Positions 25,760 through 36,128 of a DNA stretch of 48,893 bases are shown here, piece after piece; positions within the stretch are counted from its first letter, which is position 1, and the number at the start of each line of letters is the position of its first letter. The notes beneath the pieces are model-generated. The model was not told the origin of the DNA, did not search any database, and was given only the letters and a program-made list of their open reading frames with translations. The position numbers and the translations under genes are program-made. Source of the DNA: Vulgatibacter sp035565615 (lineage in GTDB: Bacteria; Myxococcota; Myxococcia; Myxococcales; Vulgatibacteraceae); NCBI GenBank assembly GCA_035565615.1, contig DATMSB010000041.1, forward strand, positions 1-48,893, read 5' to 3'.

Positions 25760-26236
25760 TCAAGCCTCCCCGCCGAGGGCCCGCAGCACGTTGGCCTGCT
25801 CGATCGCCGCGAGGGCCGCCTCGGCGCCCTTGTTGCCCGCCTTTGTGCCCGCCCGCTCGATCGCCTGCTCGACGTCGTCGGTGGTGAGCACGCCGAAGGT
25901 CACGGCGCACTTCGCCTCCATCGACACCTTGCCGATCCCCTTGGCGCACTCGCCCGCCACGTACTCGAAGTGGGGCGTCCCCCCGCGGATCACCGCGCCC
26001 AGCGCGATCACGGCGTCGAACCTCCCGCTCGCGGCGACGCGCCTCACCACCGGCGGCAGCTCGAAGGTCCCGGGGCAGCGAACCACCTCGATCCGGTCCT
26101 CCTCGACGCCGTGGCGGCGCAGGGTGTCCACCGCCCCCTCGAGCAGCCGCTCGGTGATGAAGGCGTTGAACCGCGACACGCAGATCGCGACCCTCAGCCC
26201 GGTTCCCACCAGCGATCCCTCGATCGTCCTCATCAC
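25760..26236 (-). CDS. ribH: 6,7-dimethyl-8-ribityllumazine synthase
   Basis: Penultimate riboflavin step: condenses 5-amino-6-ribitylaminouracil with 3,4-dihydroxy-2-butanone 4-phosphate. It is 158 residues. Motifs: CVSRFNAFITERLLEGA; CPGTFELPPVVRR; GAVIRGGTPHFEYVAGE with the catalytic His; and the C-terminal GNKGAEAALAAIE. A second Met three bases downstream is an equally possible start. The 189-base gap upstream, after ribBX, contains a TAGAAG box (26387-26392), so ribH-nusB may have its own promoter. Confidence 0.96.
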   Translation of the reverse strand: MMRTIEGSLVGTGLRVAICVSRFNAFITERLLEGAVDTLRRHGVEEDRIEVVRCPGTFELPPVVRRVAASGRFDAVIALGAVIRGGTPHFEYVAGECAKGIGKVSMEAKCAVTFGVLTTDDVEQAIERAGTKAGNKGAEAALAAIEQANVLRALGGEA

Positions 26237-26425
26237 GCACTTCCTTCCTGGCGAGCTCGCCTCGGTCCATGCGAGGCACCCCGCCGGCGCGCCGTCTTCG
26301 CGCGCCGCTCTTCTTCCATCCTGCCGCGGCGGGCGCCCCGGCCCGTCGATCCGCGGGGCCGGGCAGTCGTCGCGTGCGCCGCCCTCCTTCTACCCCGCCT
26401 CGCCGCGGATCGCCTCAAAGCTGGC

Positions 26426-27810
<1,385 letters not shown>

Positions 27811-27814
<4 letters not shown>

Positions 27815-28455
27815 GCGAATCCGTTTTCCTTGAGGAAAGCCTCGTCGATCCTGCCCCCCCTCCCGCGCAGGTCGAGGTGCCGCGCCACGTACTTGCCGAT
27901 CATGTCCCCCTCCAGGTTCACCTTCGCCCCCACCTCCTTCTCGGCGAGGGTGGTGGCGGACCGGGTCTCCGGGATCAGCATCACCGAGAAGCGGCCCCGC
28001 TCCAGCGCGTTCACCGTCAGCGAGATCCCGTCCACGGCCACCGATCCCTTCTCGATCAGCCAGGGCTCCATCCCCGCCGGGATGGTGAACCACAACTCGA
28101 GGAAGCCGCCGACCTTCCGCCGCGAGGCGACGGCGCCCACTCCGTCCACGTGCCCCTGGACCAGGTGGCCGCCGAGGCGGTCGCCCAGGGCCAGGGCCCG
28201 CTCCATGTTCACCCTGGATCCCGTCTTGTAATCGCCGAGGCTCGTGCGCGCGAGGGTCTTGGGGGAGGCCTGCGCCGTGAAGGTCTCCGGCCCCCGATCG
28301 ACGACGGTGAGGCAGCAGCCGTCCACGGCGATCGACTCCCCGTGGACGAGGCCGCTCGCCGCGAGCCGGGGCGCCCGGATGACGAGGGCCACGCCGCCGG
28401 CCTCGCGTCGCAGCTTGGAGATCTCGCCGATCTCCTGGATCAGCCCCGTGAACAT
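27811..28455 (-). CDS. ribE: Riboflavin synthase, alpha chain
   Basis: Last step of riboflavin synthesis: dismutation of two lumazines. It is 214 residues made of two similar barrels. The first begins MFTGLIQEIGEISKL and has SIAVDGCCLTVVD; the second has GHLVQGHVDGVGAVASR and SVAVDGISLTVNALERG. Both repeats carry the expected S-x-x-x-D-G-x-x-L-T-V pattern. It is coupled to ribBX by ATGA. The 119-base leader between the lipoprotein gene and this start holds two mutually exclusive hairpins. Named ribE here; the same enzyme is called RibC in some E. coli naming. Confidence 0.96.
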
Positions 28456-28511
28456 CCGCGCCTCCCGGGCGACGGCGCGACGGCGCCGCCGAAGGGGCGC
28501 ACCCTACCCCA

Positions 28512-28559
28512 GATCGGCGCCCGAGTGCACGAAGGGCGCCGATCGGGCCGCGCCCTTCG
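28512..28559 (-). promoter_or_regulatory. Two mutually exclusive hairpins in the ribE leader
   Basis: Hairpin A: GCGCCCTTCG (28550-28559) with CGAAGGGCGC (28530-28539), ten perfect pairs. Hairpin B: GGGCGCCGATC (28534-28544) with GATCGGCGCCC (28512-28522), eleven perfect pairs. They share bases 28534-28539, so both cannot form in full. The segment lies 57 to 104 bases before the ribE ATG and directly after the lipoprotein stop. No run of T follows either hairpin on the minus strand. Confidence 0.65.
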
Positions 28560-28574
28560 GCATCTTTCGAGGCG

Positions 28575-31500
28575 CTACCGGTAATGGAAGAGGATCGACT
28601 GTCCCTCGCGCAGGAAAGGCTCCTGGTACGAGTACTCCAGGAGGTCCGAGCCGCCGATGGCCGTGAGCGACACGTCGGCCATCGCCCCGTGAAAGCCGAG
28701 GCCTCCCTGGAGGACGGGATAGACGAAGACGATGTCCCCGCCCTCCCAGAGCTGGGCCTGGAAGGTCAGCGAACCCGTGCTGCTCCAGCGGTCCATGTCG
28801 GTCCACTGGACGATCAGCACCTGCCTGGAGTCCACCGTGGTCAGCTTGTACTTCACCGAGGAGGTGGGCTTCTCGAGCAGGTCGTAGTCCCCGTACACCG
28901 CGATCACCCCCTGGCTGTAGTCGGGGAAGCAGCCGAGGAAGCAGAACTCGGCGAAGTAGACCATGCCGGTGATCGAGACGTAGACGTTGTTCCGCTGCCC
29001 GCCACCGAAGTACGGGAAGGAGAACGGGATCCCGCCGGGGATGCTGGAGCTCCCGTTCAGGAAGACGTTCGGCAGGCTCGTCCCGGTCGTCGAGATGTCG
29101 ATGAACGGCTCGCTCGCGTAGAAGTCCACGTCGTATTCGGTGAGGCAACCCGCGCCCGCCGCCCCCGGCGAGCCGAAGTCGCCGGAACCGAAGGGGGTGG
29201 TGCTGTCGCAGAACCAGTCCGCCGAGAGCACGGAGCTCGCCACGGAGGGCGCCTGACCGGCGCCATCGAGGCTCGCGGACGCCCCCTGCACGAAGTTCCA
29301 GGACGAATTCCAAGCCACCTTCGTGAGATCGAGCCCGCCGAACCGCAGGGCGAGGTCGCCAGGGGCGGAAGGATCGAGCACGACGCCGGCGTAGACGTAG
29401 TCGGGCGTGAACCCCGGCGTGGCTCCCGCCGCGAGGGTCGCGTAGGCCCCCGGCTGGAGGACGAGGGGCCCGCCCGAAGAGATGGTGTGCGCGTCCGCTC
29501 CCGAGACGATCTCGAGGCCCTCGAGGTCGATGGGTTTCGCATAGAGGTTGCGCACCTCGAACCAGCGATCGCTCGGGCCTCCCGTGGGATCGAGCATCAG
29601 CTCGGTGAAGATCAGATCGCCGGGCGCCAGCACGTCGACGTGGAGGACGACGCAGTCCATGTCCCCCGGGGCGGTGGCGCAGACATGGACCGAACCGTCG
29701 CGACCGGGCGTGGCCGTGGTCGTCCCGGCAGCCGGGCGACTCCCCTCGAATCGCCAGGTGCGGTTGGAGAGGCCCCCGGCCATCGCCGTGTTGAACGAGA
29801 GGGTGTGGCCCATGCTCCCGTCGCGACCCTGGTAACCGATGGTGGCGCTGCTGCCGTCGGCCCGATCCTGGGTCGGGCTGGCCATGGCGCCATACCGATA
29901 CTCGAACGAGCCGTCCGGGAAGAGCGCCACCTGGAAGTTCAGGTTCGCCCCCGGCGGGCTGCCGCCCGAGATCCAGTACTGGAACCCGCTCCACTGGATG
30001 ATGAAGCGATCCCCCTGCGCGTCGGAGACGAGCTCGGTGTAGACGTGGCCGGTCGAGTGGGCGTGCAGGTCGTCCCAGAAGGGCGCGATGGCGATCCCCT
30101 CGGAGCCTCCGCCGGGGAGGCGGACGTTGCTGAAGTTCGTGGGCTGGTCCAGGTTCAGGCTCAGGTACCCGTCCGCCTGGACGACGACCGCGGAGACGAG
30201 CTCGCCCTCATAGGGGAAGACGAAGCCGCTCGGGAAGGTGACGTTCTCGCCCCAGCCGTCTTGTCCCACGAAGCTGGACAGCTCGGTCCCGGTCGAGCTG
30301 ATGTCCTCGAAGGCGTGGGCCGGGTCGGTCGCGTCGACCTCGACCATCGCCGACGGCATCACGCGAACCCCCACCGGATCGAAGGAGGGCGATGACGCCG
30401 ACCAGCTCACGTTCACCTGGCCCCCGATGGCGATCCGATCCTGGTCGAGGGTCGCGAGGTCGAGGTTCACCCGGATCACCCGCACGGTCCGGGTCTCGGA
30501 GAAGGAGCGACCGTCGAGGCGCTCGATGGTGAGGGTGTACGTCGTGGTTCCGGTGGGCGCGATCGGCATCGTCCCCACGTCGGCGACGTAGCCAGTGAGG
30601 TCGACGTCGACCCCGTTCTCGGTGAGGGAGAAGGAGTCGGCGCCGTGGGTCACCCAGGACAGGGAGGTGACGCCTCCCACCGGGATCTCGGGGTCGGCGA
30701 CCTCGAAGAGGTCCAGCCCGAACGGCTCCAGGACGTTCACCGCCACGCCGGACACCGCCTGGGTCCCCATGGGGCCGTCGGCGACGACCGTGTAGAGGTT
30801 CTGTCCGAGCGCCAGGGGAACGACCACGACGCTCCCCTCCTCCAACTCGGTGGGGTCCGCCACGTACACCGGCCCGTTCGCATCGTTGACCGTGATCCCG
30901 ATGGCGTTCCTCGCCGTCCAGTGGATCGTGACCGGCTCCCCCTGATCCACCGTCGACGGCGCCGCCTCCGCCTGGACCGTCACCGGCTGGTGGACCGTGA
31001 CCGTGGCGGTCGCGCTCTGCGTCGTTCCATCCCAGCCCTGGGCGACGAGCTCGTAGGTGGTCGTGGTCGTGGGCTCCACCACGAGCGTCCCGCTCGCGGA
31101 CAGCGCCGGCGCCCGGAAGGAATAGCCCGAGTTCTCCAGCCCGGGGATCGCGACCATGTAGGTGATGCTTTCACCCACGGTGCCGTCGAGGTTCTGGTAG
31201 CCGATCGAGCCGTTTTCCCCCAGGCCGTACTGGGGCGGGCTGCTGGACATCGTCTGGTACCGGAAGTCGAAGTCGCCGTCCTCCCACATGACGAGCTGAA
31301 AGTTCAGGTCGTCGCTCGCGAAGGCGAAGGTGGAATGGCTCCACTGGAAGATCAGGTAGGCCCCCTTCGCGTCCTGGCCCGTCTCATAGAGGATGGCGCC
31401 GGCGACGCTGTCCAGATCGGACCAGAACGGCGCGAGGTGCGCGAACGACGCCAGGCTGTTGGGGACCTCCTCGATCTCGAAGCTCTCCCCCGTCCTCGAG

Positions 31501-34280
31501 GTGTCGAAGCTGATGAAGCCGTTCACGTAGACGCGGGCGCTCGTGTACGTGACGCCGAAGTAGGGGAACGAGAAGCCGTCAGGGAAGGCGACGATGGGGC
31601 AGCCCTCGTCCTCCCAGCTCGTGTCGCACATGTCGCCGTAGGGCACGACCATGGCGGAGGTGCTCGCGCTCAGGTCGATGAACGGATCGGTCGCGGGCCC
31701 CACGTCGAAGGTCACCGGCGCGCCCAGGATCCTCACCCCCGCTGCTCCCGAGGTGGACCAGGAGAGCGTCGAGGTCTCCCCGGCCACGATCTCGTCGGGG
31801 AGCGCCTCGAAGATCGGGGGCTGGAGGGCGACGAACGACGCCGAGGTGTTCGCCCTCACCGTCTTGCCGGCGCCGTTGGCCGCCACCGCCACCCACTCGG
31901 TGGGGCCGACCGGATAGACGTCGACGAGGCCGGTGCCCGCCGCGAGATCGGCCGCGCTCGCTTCGTAGATGGCGGGTGCGACGGGCTCCCCCTCGTCGTC
32001 GGCCACGTAGATGGACATCTCCACCACCCCCGTGCCCACCCAGCTCAACATCAGCGGTGCGCCGAGAGAAGGATCGTAGGCGCCGTCCAGGGTGGTGAGG
32101 CCGATCACCGGCGGATCGAAGACCTCCACCTCCACCGTCGCGATGGCGGGGGATTGATCCGCGGAGGTCGCCGTCAGGGTGTAGGTGCGTATCCCGGCGG
32201 TGGCGGGCACGATGGAGATCGTGTCCTGCAGGGGATCCTTGTCGCCGAGGGGCCAGGTGTTGCCGAGATCGTCCTCGAGGGTGAGGACCGCGGGCTGCCC
32301 CTGGGCGTCGGTGGTCACGTCCCAGGCGAGGACGATCTCGTCCCCGACCGTCGCCTTGTCGGCCTGCCCCGTGAACGAGAGGATGCGCGCGCCCGCCCTC
32401 ACCTCGACGCCGAGCGCCCATCTGGCCTCCTGCCCGACGCCGTTGGTGACCACGAGCTCGAGGGAGAGCGTCCCGCCCTCGCTCGGCGCGACGAGGGAGC
32501 ATCCGCCCAGCGCGATCTGCTCGAGGTCGGTGGTGGTGCAGCCGGGGACGGCGCCGTCGGGCCCCACGACCGCGAGGGTCCTGCCGCCGTCGTTCGCCCA
32601 CTCGAGGAGGATCGGGTCGCTCGGATCGTACTGCTGCGCGTTTGCGTCGAACGACAGGATCTGCGGACCGCCCACCCCGACCGAGACGATCCGCTCGTCG
32701 TGGTCGCCGGCCAGGTTCGTGGCTCGGAGCGCGAACGTCGCGTCGGCGGCGAGTTGGAGGGCGAGCGTGCCGCTCAGCGACGCGGGGTCGACCGGCAGCG
32801 CGACGGCGCCGTCCTGGACGAGGCTCACCTCCGCGGCGTCCGTCGTCGTCCATCCGAGCTCGACCTCCTCCCCGATCCCGACGCGGGAGGGGAGCGCGCG
32901 GAACGAGTCGATCCGCGGCGGTTCGACCACCCGCGCCACCGCCTCGGCGCTCACCTCCACCGCGGCGCGGGTGGCCCGGATGCGGAAGGTCGTGTCCCGT
33001 TCGAGCGAAACCAGGATCGAGCCGGTCTCGGCGCCCTCGCCCTCGGCCACCACCGTCCCCCCCGGCGTCGCCTCGATCGAGAACGCCTGGGCGTCGGCGA
33101 CGCTCCAGGAGACGGTCGCCATCGGCGGCGGATCGCTCCGCGTCGAATACGCCGGCGTCACCTCGAAGGAGAGGATCGTCGGAGGGGGCACGGTCTCGAT
33201 CCGGATCTCGGCGATCGCCTCGGCCCCTTCTCGCACGGCGACGAGGCGAAGCACGCCCGACTCGGCGAGCGGCACGGCCATCGATCCCTGGCCCTGGGTG
33301 GTGGTGTGGCTGAACCCCTCGAGATTGGTGAGGGTCAGCTCCTCGGCGCCGTTGACGAACCAGGAGACGTCGATCTCCATCCCGACGGGGAGCGGCCCCC
33401 CAGGCAGGAGCGGCGCGTCGAACATGACGATCGCCGGCCGCACGGCGACCTCTGCCTCCGCCGTCGAGGTCCCCCCGAGCCCTTCGGCGGTGAGGGTGTA
33501 GGTGGTGCGGTTCGTCGGCGAGACCTCGACGGAGCCCGAGGCCGTCGCGCCGTCGAAGAGCGTGGCCGTCCCGTCCGAGACGACGATCCGGGTCGCTCCC
33601 TCCACCGTCCAGGCGAGGGTCGTGGAGGCGCCGTAGTCGATCAGCGCTTGGGCTGCTTCGAACTCGATCGCGGGCGGGGAGAGCACGTCGACGACGACCT
33701 CGGCGGTGGCCCGGACCTCGCCCCGCAGCGCCTCGAGGACGTAGACGGTGGTCTCGAGGGGCGTCACCTCGAACTCGCCCTCCGCCACCCCTGCATCGCC
33801 GATGTCGATGGGCGTCGTCCCCGCCCGGAGGTGCACCGAGTCCGCGCCCTCCGTGGTCCAGGAGAGGACCGTCGACTCGCCCTGGGCGACGGTCGCCGGC
33901 GCGGCGAGGAAGGAGAGGATCCTCGGCGCTTCCGGAGGTGCCACGGTGACGGTGGCCGAGGCCTCCCGCTTCCCGCCATCCGCCGCGAAGGCCACCAGCC
34001 GGTAGACGGTGTCCTCGGCGGGCCGCACCTCGACGCTCCCCTCCGGCGCGCCGGCGGATCCGAGGTCGATCGGCTCCGCCCCGGCGAAGATCTCGATCCG
34101 CGACGCCCCCGACGTCCTCCAGGACAGCGTCGAGGCTTCTCCGGGCGCGACTCGATCCGGATCGGCTTCGAAGAGGAGGATCTCGGGTCCGGTTGGAGCG
34201 ACGTCGTCGGGGGAGGCCCCCCCACAGGCGCCGACGAAGAACGTGAAACAAACTGCTGCGACGACGTGGACGCGTAGCAT
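28575..34280 (-). CDS. Giant mosaic lipoprotein: 13 Ig-like repeats, 3 NIDO-like domains, lamin-tail domain
   Basis: 1901 residues. The start at 34280 has GGAGG six bases upstream and gives a lipoprotein signal with lipobox VGAC (Cys19). Thirteen Ig-like units of 79-98 residues follow (each about F-x-A-x-P, G-x-x-x-x-L-x-W, G-A, T-T-Y-x-L). Units 1-9 span 32-822. Unit 10 (823-862 and 1063-1099) is split by a NIDO-like domain (863-1062: FSFPYFGV, LAPFWSDLD, NFQLVMWEDG). Units 11-12 are 1100-1270. Unit 13 (1271-1318 and 1518-1554) is split by a second NIDO-like domain (1319-1517). A lamin-tail domain (1555-1714; LIFTELMLDPTGGPSDRWFE) and a third NIDO-like domain (1715-1901) end it. Probably a surface or outer-membrane adhesin-type protein; ligand unknown. 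It interrupts the rib gene block. Confidence 0.85.
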   Translation of the reverse strand: MLRVHVVAAVCFTFFVGACGGASPDDVAPTGPEILLFEADPDRVAPGEASTLSWRTSGASRIEIFAGAEPIDLGSAGAPEGSVEVRPAEDTVYRLVAFAADGGKREASATVTVAPPEAPRILSFLAAPATVAQGESTVLSWTTEGADSVHLRAGTTPIDIGDAGVAEGEFEVTPLETTVYVLEALRGEVRATAEVVVDVLSPPAIEFEAAQALIDYGASTTLAWTVEGATRIVVSDGTATLFDGATASGSVEVSPTNRTTYTLTAEGLGGTSTAEAEVAVRPAIVMFDAPLLPGGPLPVGMEIDVSWFVNGAEELTLTNLEGFSHTTTQGQGSMAVPLAESGVLRLVAVREGAEAIAEIRIETVPPPTILSFEVTPAYSTRSDPPPMATVSWSVADAQAFSIEATPGGTVVAEGEGAETGSILVSLERDTTFRIRATRAAVEVSAEAVARVVEPPRIDSFRALPSRVGIGEEVELGWTTTDAAEVSLVQDGAVALPVDPASLSGTLALQLAADATFALRATNLAGDHDERIVSVGVGGPQILSFDANAQQYDPSDPILLEWANDGGRTLAVVGPDGAVPGCTTTDLEQIALGGCSLVAPSEGGTLSLELVVTNGVGQEARWALGVEVRAGARILSFTGQADKATVGDEIVLAWDVTTDAQGQPAVLTLEDDLGNTWPLGDKDPLQDTISIVPATAGIRTYTLTATSADQSPAIATVEVEVFDPPVIGLTTLDGAYDPSLGAPLMLSWVGTGVVEMSIYVADDEGEPVAPAIYEASAADLAAGTGLVDVYPVGPTEWVAVAANGAGKTVRANTSASFVALQPPIFEALPDEIVAGETSTLSWSTSGAAGVRILGAPVTFDVGPATDPFIDLSASTSAMVVPYGDMCDTSWEDEGCPIVAFPDGFSFPYFGVTYTSARVYVNGFISFDTSRTGESFEIEEVPNSLASFAHLAPFWSDLDSVAGAILYETGQDAKGAYLIFQWSHSTFAFASDDLNFQLVMWEDGDFDFRYQTMSSSPPQYGLGENGSIGYQNLDGTVGESITYMVAIPGLENSGYSFRAPALSASGTLVVEPTTTTTYELVAQGWDGTTQSATATVTVHQPVTVQAEAAPSTVDQGEPVTIHWTARNAIGITVNDANGPVYVADPTELEEGSVVVVPLALGQNLYTVVADGPMGTQAVSGVAVNVLEPFGLDLFEVADPEIPVGGVTSLSWVTHGADSFSLTENGVDVDLTGYVADVGTMPIAPTGTTTYTLTIERLDGRSFSETRTVRVIRVNLDLATLDQDRIAIGGQVNVSWSASSPSFDPVGVRVMPSAMVEVDATDPAHAFEDISSTGTELSSFVGQDGWGENVTFPSGFVFPYEGELVSAVVVQADGYLSLNLDQPTNFSNVRLPGGGSEGIAIAPFWDDLHAHSTGHVYTELVSDAQGDRFIIQWSGFQYWISGGSPPGANLNFQVALFPDGSFEYRYGAMASPTQDRADGSSATIGYQGRDGSMGHTLSFNTAMAGGLSNRTWRFEGSRPAAGTTTATPGRDGSVHVCATAPGDMDCVVLHVDVLAPGDLIFTELMLDPTGGPSDRWFEVRNLYAKPIDLEGLEIVSGADAHTISSGGPLVLQPGAYATLAAGATPGFTPDYVYAGVVLDPSAPGDLALRFGGLDLTKVAWNSSWNFVQGASASLDGAGQAPSVASSVLSADWFCDSTTPFGSGDFGSPGAAGAGCLTEYDVDFYASEPFIDISTTGTSLPNVFLNGSSSIPGGIPFSFPYFGGGQRNNVYVSITGMVYFAEFCFLGCFPDYSQGVIAVYGDYDLLEKPTSSVKYKLTTVDSRQVLIVQWTDMDRWSSTGSLTFQAQLWEGGDIVFVYPVLQGGLGFHGAMADVSLTAIGGSDLLEYSYQEPFLREGQSILFHYR

Positions 34281-34362
34281 GAAAGCCTCCCGTGGGACTG
34301 CATGACTACCGCTGCGCTGGCTCGAACGACGTAGCAATCCGAGCTTGGGCCTGAAATCGTCT

Positions 34363-34380
34363 CACTGTCAATCGACAATG
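34363..34380. promoter_or_regulatory. Dyad upstream of the giant lipoprotein gene
   Basis: CACTGTC-AATC-GACAATG (34363-34380), a seven-base dyad with one mismatch, in the only AT-rich part of the 200-base gap between ribD and the lipoprotein gene. Its core GTCAATCGAC differs by one base from the palindrome GTCAATTGAC in the promoter at 3447-3456, and CGTTATG follows within a few bases at both sites. No convincing -35/-10 pair for the lipoprotein gene is visible. The rest of the gap (34281-34480) shows nothing else. Confidence 0.4.
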
Positions 34381-34480
34381 AACGTTATGTATTCAAAGCG
34401 GCGGCAGGCGGCTCGAACGCCGGGAGATCGGCAAGAAACCGCTTCTCGGGCGGAGGGATCCGCTCCCCTCCCCGCCGCCG

Positions 34481-35569
34481 CTACCGCAGTGGCCGGGCGT
34501 CGACGACGAGGTCGCCGTCCACGAGTTCGGCGGCCTCGATCCGGAAGCCGAGCGCGTCCGCCACCCGGGCGGCGACGGGCCCGTTGGCCCACGCCGGGCC
34601 GCCGCCGAAGACCTTGGGGCCGTAGTGGAGGAGGAGCCGGTCGACGAGGCCCGCCTCGAGGAAGGCGCCGAACACGCCGGCGCCGCCCTCCACCAGCACC
34701 TGCACCACGCCTCGCGCCGCCAGGCCGCGCAGGAGCGGCTCGAGGGCCACGCGGCCGTCCACTGCCTCGCACTCCAGGACCTCGGCGCCGGCGCCGCGCA
34801 GGGCCGCGGCCCGATCGGGATCCGCGGGGCCGATGCAGGCGGCGATGGCCCCGGCGGCCGAGCCCCGCGCGAACACCCGGGCCGTCGGGGAGACGGAGAG
34901 GCGGGAGTCGAGGATCACCCGCAGGGGATCGCGGCCGCCCGGGATCCGCGCGGTGAGGGCGGGGTCGTCGGCGATCACGGTGCCGCGCCCGACGATCACC
35001 GCGTCGACCTCGCTGCGGAGCCGATGCACCCGGGCGCGGGCGCCCTCCCCCGTGATCCACCGGGCGTCGCCGGAGGCGGTGGCGATCCGGCCGTCCAGGG
35101 TGGAGGCGACCTTGGCCACCACCCAGGGGCGACCGGCGCGGATGAAGAGGCTCCAGCCCTCGATGAGCGCCTCGCAGGCGGCGCCGAGAACGCCCGTCTC
35201 TACCTGGAGGCCCGCCTCCCGCAGGCGGCGGATGCCGCGGCCCGAGACGATCGGGTTCGGATCGGTGGCGCCGATGAAGACCCGCGCGATCCCGGCTCCC
35301 GCCACCGCGGGCGCGCAGGGCGGCGTCCGGCCGAGGTGATCGCAGGGCTCCAGGGTCACGTAGAGATCGCCGCCCCTGGCGGCGTCGCCGGCGGCGGCGA
35401 GGGCCTCCGCCTCGGCGTGGGGCCCGCCGGCGAACGAGTGATGGCCCGCACCCACCACGGCGCCGTCCCGCACGATCACGGCGCCGACGGGCGGGTTGGG
35501 GCTGGTGCGGCCCAGGCCCTTGCGCGCCTCCTCGAGCGCCAGGGCCATGAACCTCTCGTGGCGGGTCAT
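34481..35569 (-). CDS. ribD: Bifunctional riboflavin deaminase/reductase RibD
   Basis: Second and third riboflavin steps: deamination then side-chain reduction of the GTP cyclohydrolase product. It is 362 residues from the ATG at 35569. The deaminase domain has zinc ligands in GGPHAEAEAL and LEPCDHLGRTPPC. The reductase domain begins near WVVAKVASTLDGRIATA and has LVEGGAGVFGAFLEAGLVD and the C-terminal GPKVFGGGPAW. It follows nrdR on the same strand with a 97-base gap, and would directly precede ribE if the lipoprotein gene were absent. Confidence 0.95.
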   Translation of the reverse strand: MTRHERFMALALEEARKGLGRTSPNPPVGAVIVRDGAVVGAGHHSFAGGPHAEAEALAAAGDAARGGDLYVTLEPCDHLGRTPPCAPAVAGAGIARVFIGATDPNPIVSGRGIRRLREAGLQVETGVLGAACEALIEGWSLFIRAGRPWVVAKVASTLDGRIATASGDARWITGEGARARVHRLRSEVDAVIVGRGTVIADDPALTARIPGGRDPLRVILDSRLSVSPTARVFARGSAAGAIAACIGPADPDRAAALRGAGAEVLECEAVDGRVALEPLLRGLAARGVVQVLVEGGAGVFGAFLEAGLVDRLLLHYGPKVFGGGPAWANGPVAARVADALGFRIEAAELVDGDLVVDARPLR

Positions 35570-35666
35570 GGCGGCGGCGCTCCGGGACGCCGGACGGTGG
35601 GCGCGCCCGCGAGGCGGATCCGAGGCCCGGGCGCGCCGGATCCCCACCCTCGACCGCGGCGGGACC

Positions 35667-36125
35667 TCACGGCTTGGCGGCCTGCAGCCGCGACAGCTCC
35701 TGCAGGAACTCCGAGACGTCGTGGAAGTCGCGGTACACCGACGCGAAGCGCACGTAGGCCACGTCGTCCAGGGGGCGAAGCCGCTCCAGGATCGCCTCGC
35801 CGATGGAGGTGGAGGGCACCTCCTTCTCGCCGGACTCCTGGAGCACCCGCTCCACGTCCGCGACGATCTCCTCCAGCATCTCGCCGGTGACGGGGCGCTT
35901 CACGCACGCCCGCTGCAGCCCCGCGAGGATCTTCTGGTGGTCGAAGGGCTGCCGCGTGCCGTCCTTCTTGAGCACCAGGGGGAGCATCTCCTCCACCCGC
36001 TCGTAGGTCGTGAAGCGCCTGTGGCACTCGACGCACTCGCGGCGCCTGCGGATGGTGGTCCCCTCCTGCGACTGCCTGCTGTCGATCACCTTGTCTTCGA
36101 GCTCGCCGCAGAAAGGACACTTCAT
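35667..36125 (-). CDS. nrdR: Ribonucleotide reductase repressor NrdR
   Basis: Zinc-ribbon plus ATP-cone repressor of ribonucleotide reductase genes. It is 152 residues. The zinc ribbon has CPFC and CVEC pairs (MKCPFCGELEDKVIDSR, then RRRECVECHRRFTTYE). The ATP-cone follows (LVLKKDGTRQPFDHQKILAG). The C-terminal helix contains YVRFASVYRDFHD, a family hallmark. It lies three bases after glyA; the pair glyA-nrdR followed by rib genes is common in proteobacteria. No NrdR box pair is visible in the window. Confidence 0.96.
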   Translation of the reverse strand: MKCPFCGELEDKVIDSRQSQEGTTIRRRRECVECHRRFTTYERVEEMLPLVLKKDGTRQPFDHQKILAGLQRACVKRPVTGEMLEEIVADVERVLQESGEKEVPSTSIGEAILERLRPLDDVAYVRFASVYRDFHDVSEFLQELSRLQAAKP

Positions 36126-36128
36126 CGA

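Noticed and set aside
28456..28574. FMN riboswitch before ribE
   Set aside because: The conserved RFN core segments could not be found in either strand; only the competing hairpins are supported.
30645..34277. A 1210-codon open frame on the plus strand
   Set aside because: It is antisense to the giant lipoprotein. Its product is a shapeless Arg/Gly/His-rich sequence, while the minus strand shows clear repeated domains, a signal sequence and a ribosome-binding site.
28575..34280. DNA-level tandem repeats in the lipoprotein gene
   Set aside because: The Ig-like units are alike only as protein patterns; their nucleotide sequences have diverged, so no recent repeat expansion is visible.
34281..34480. 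A second small gene between ribD and the lipoprotein gene
   Set aside because: No frame has a start, ribosome-binding site and protein-like composition; the stretch is AT-rich regulatory DNA.
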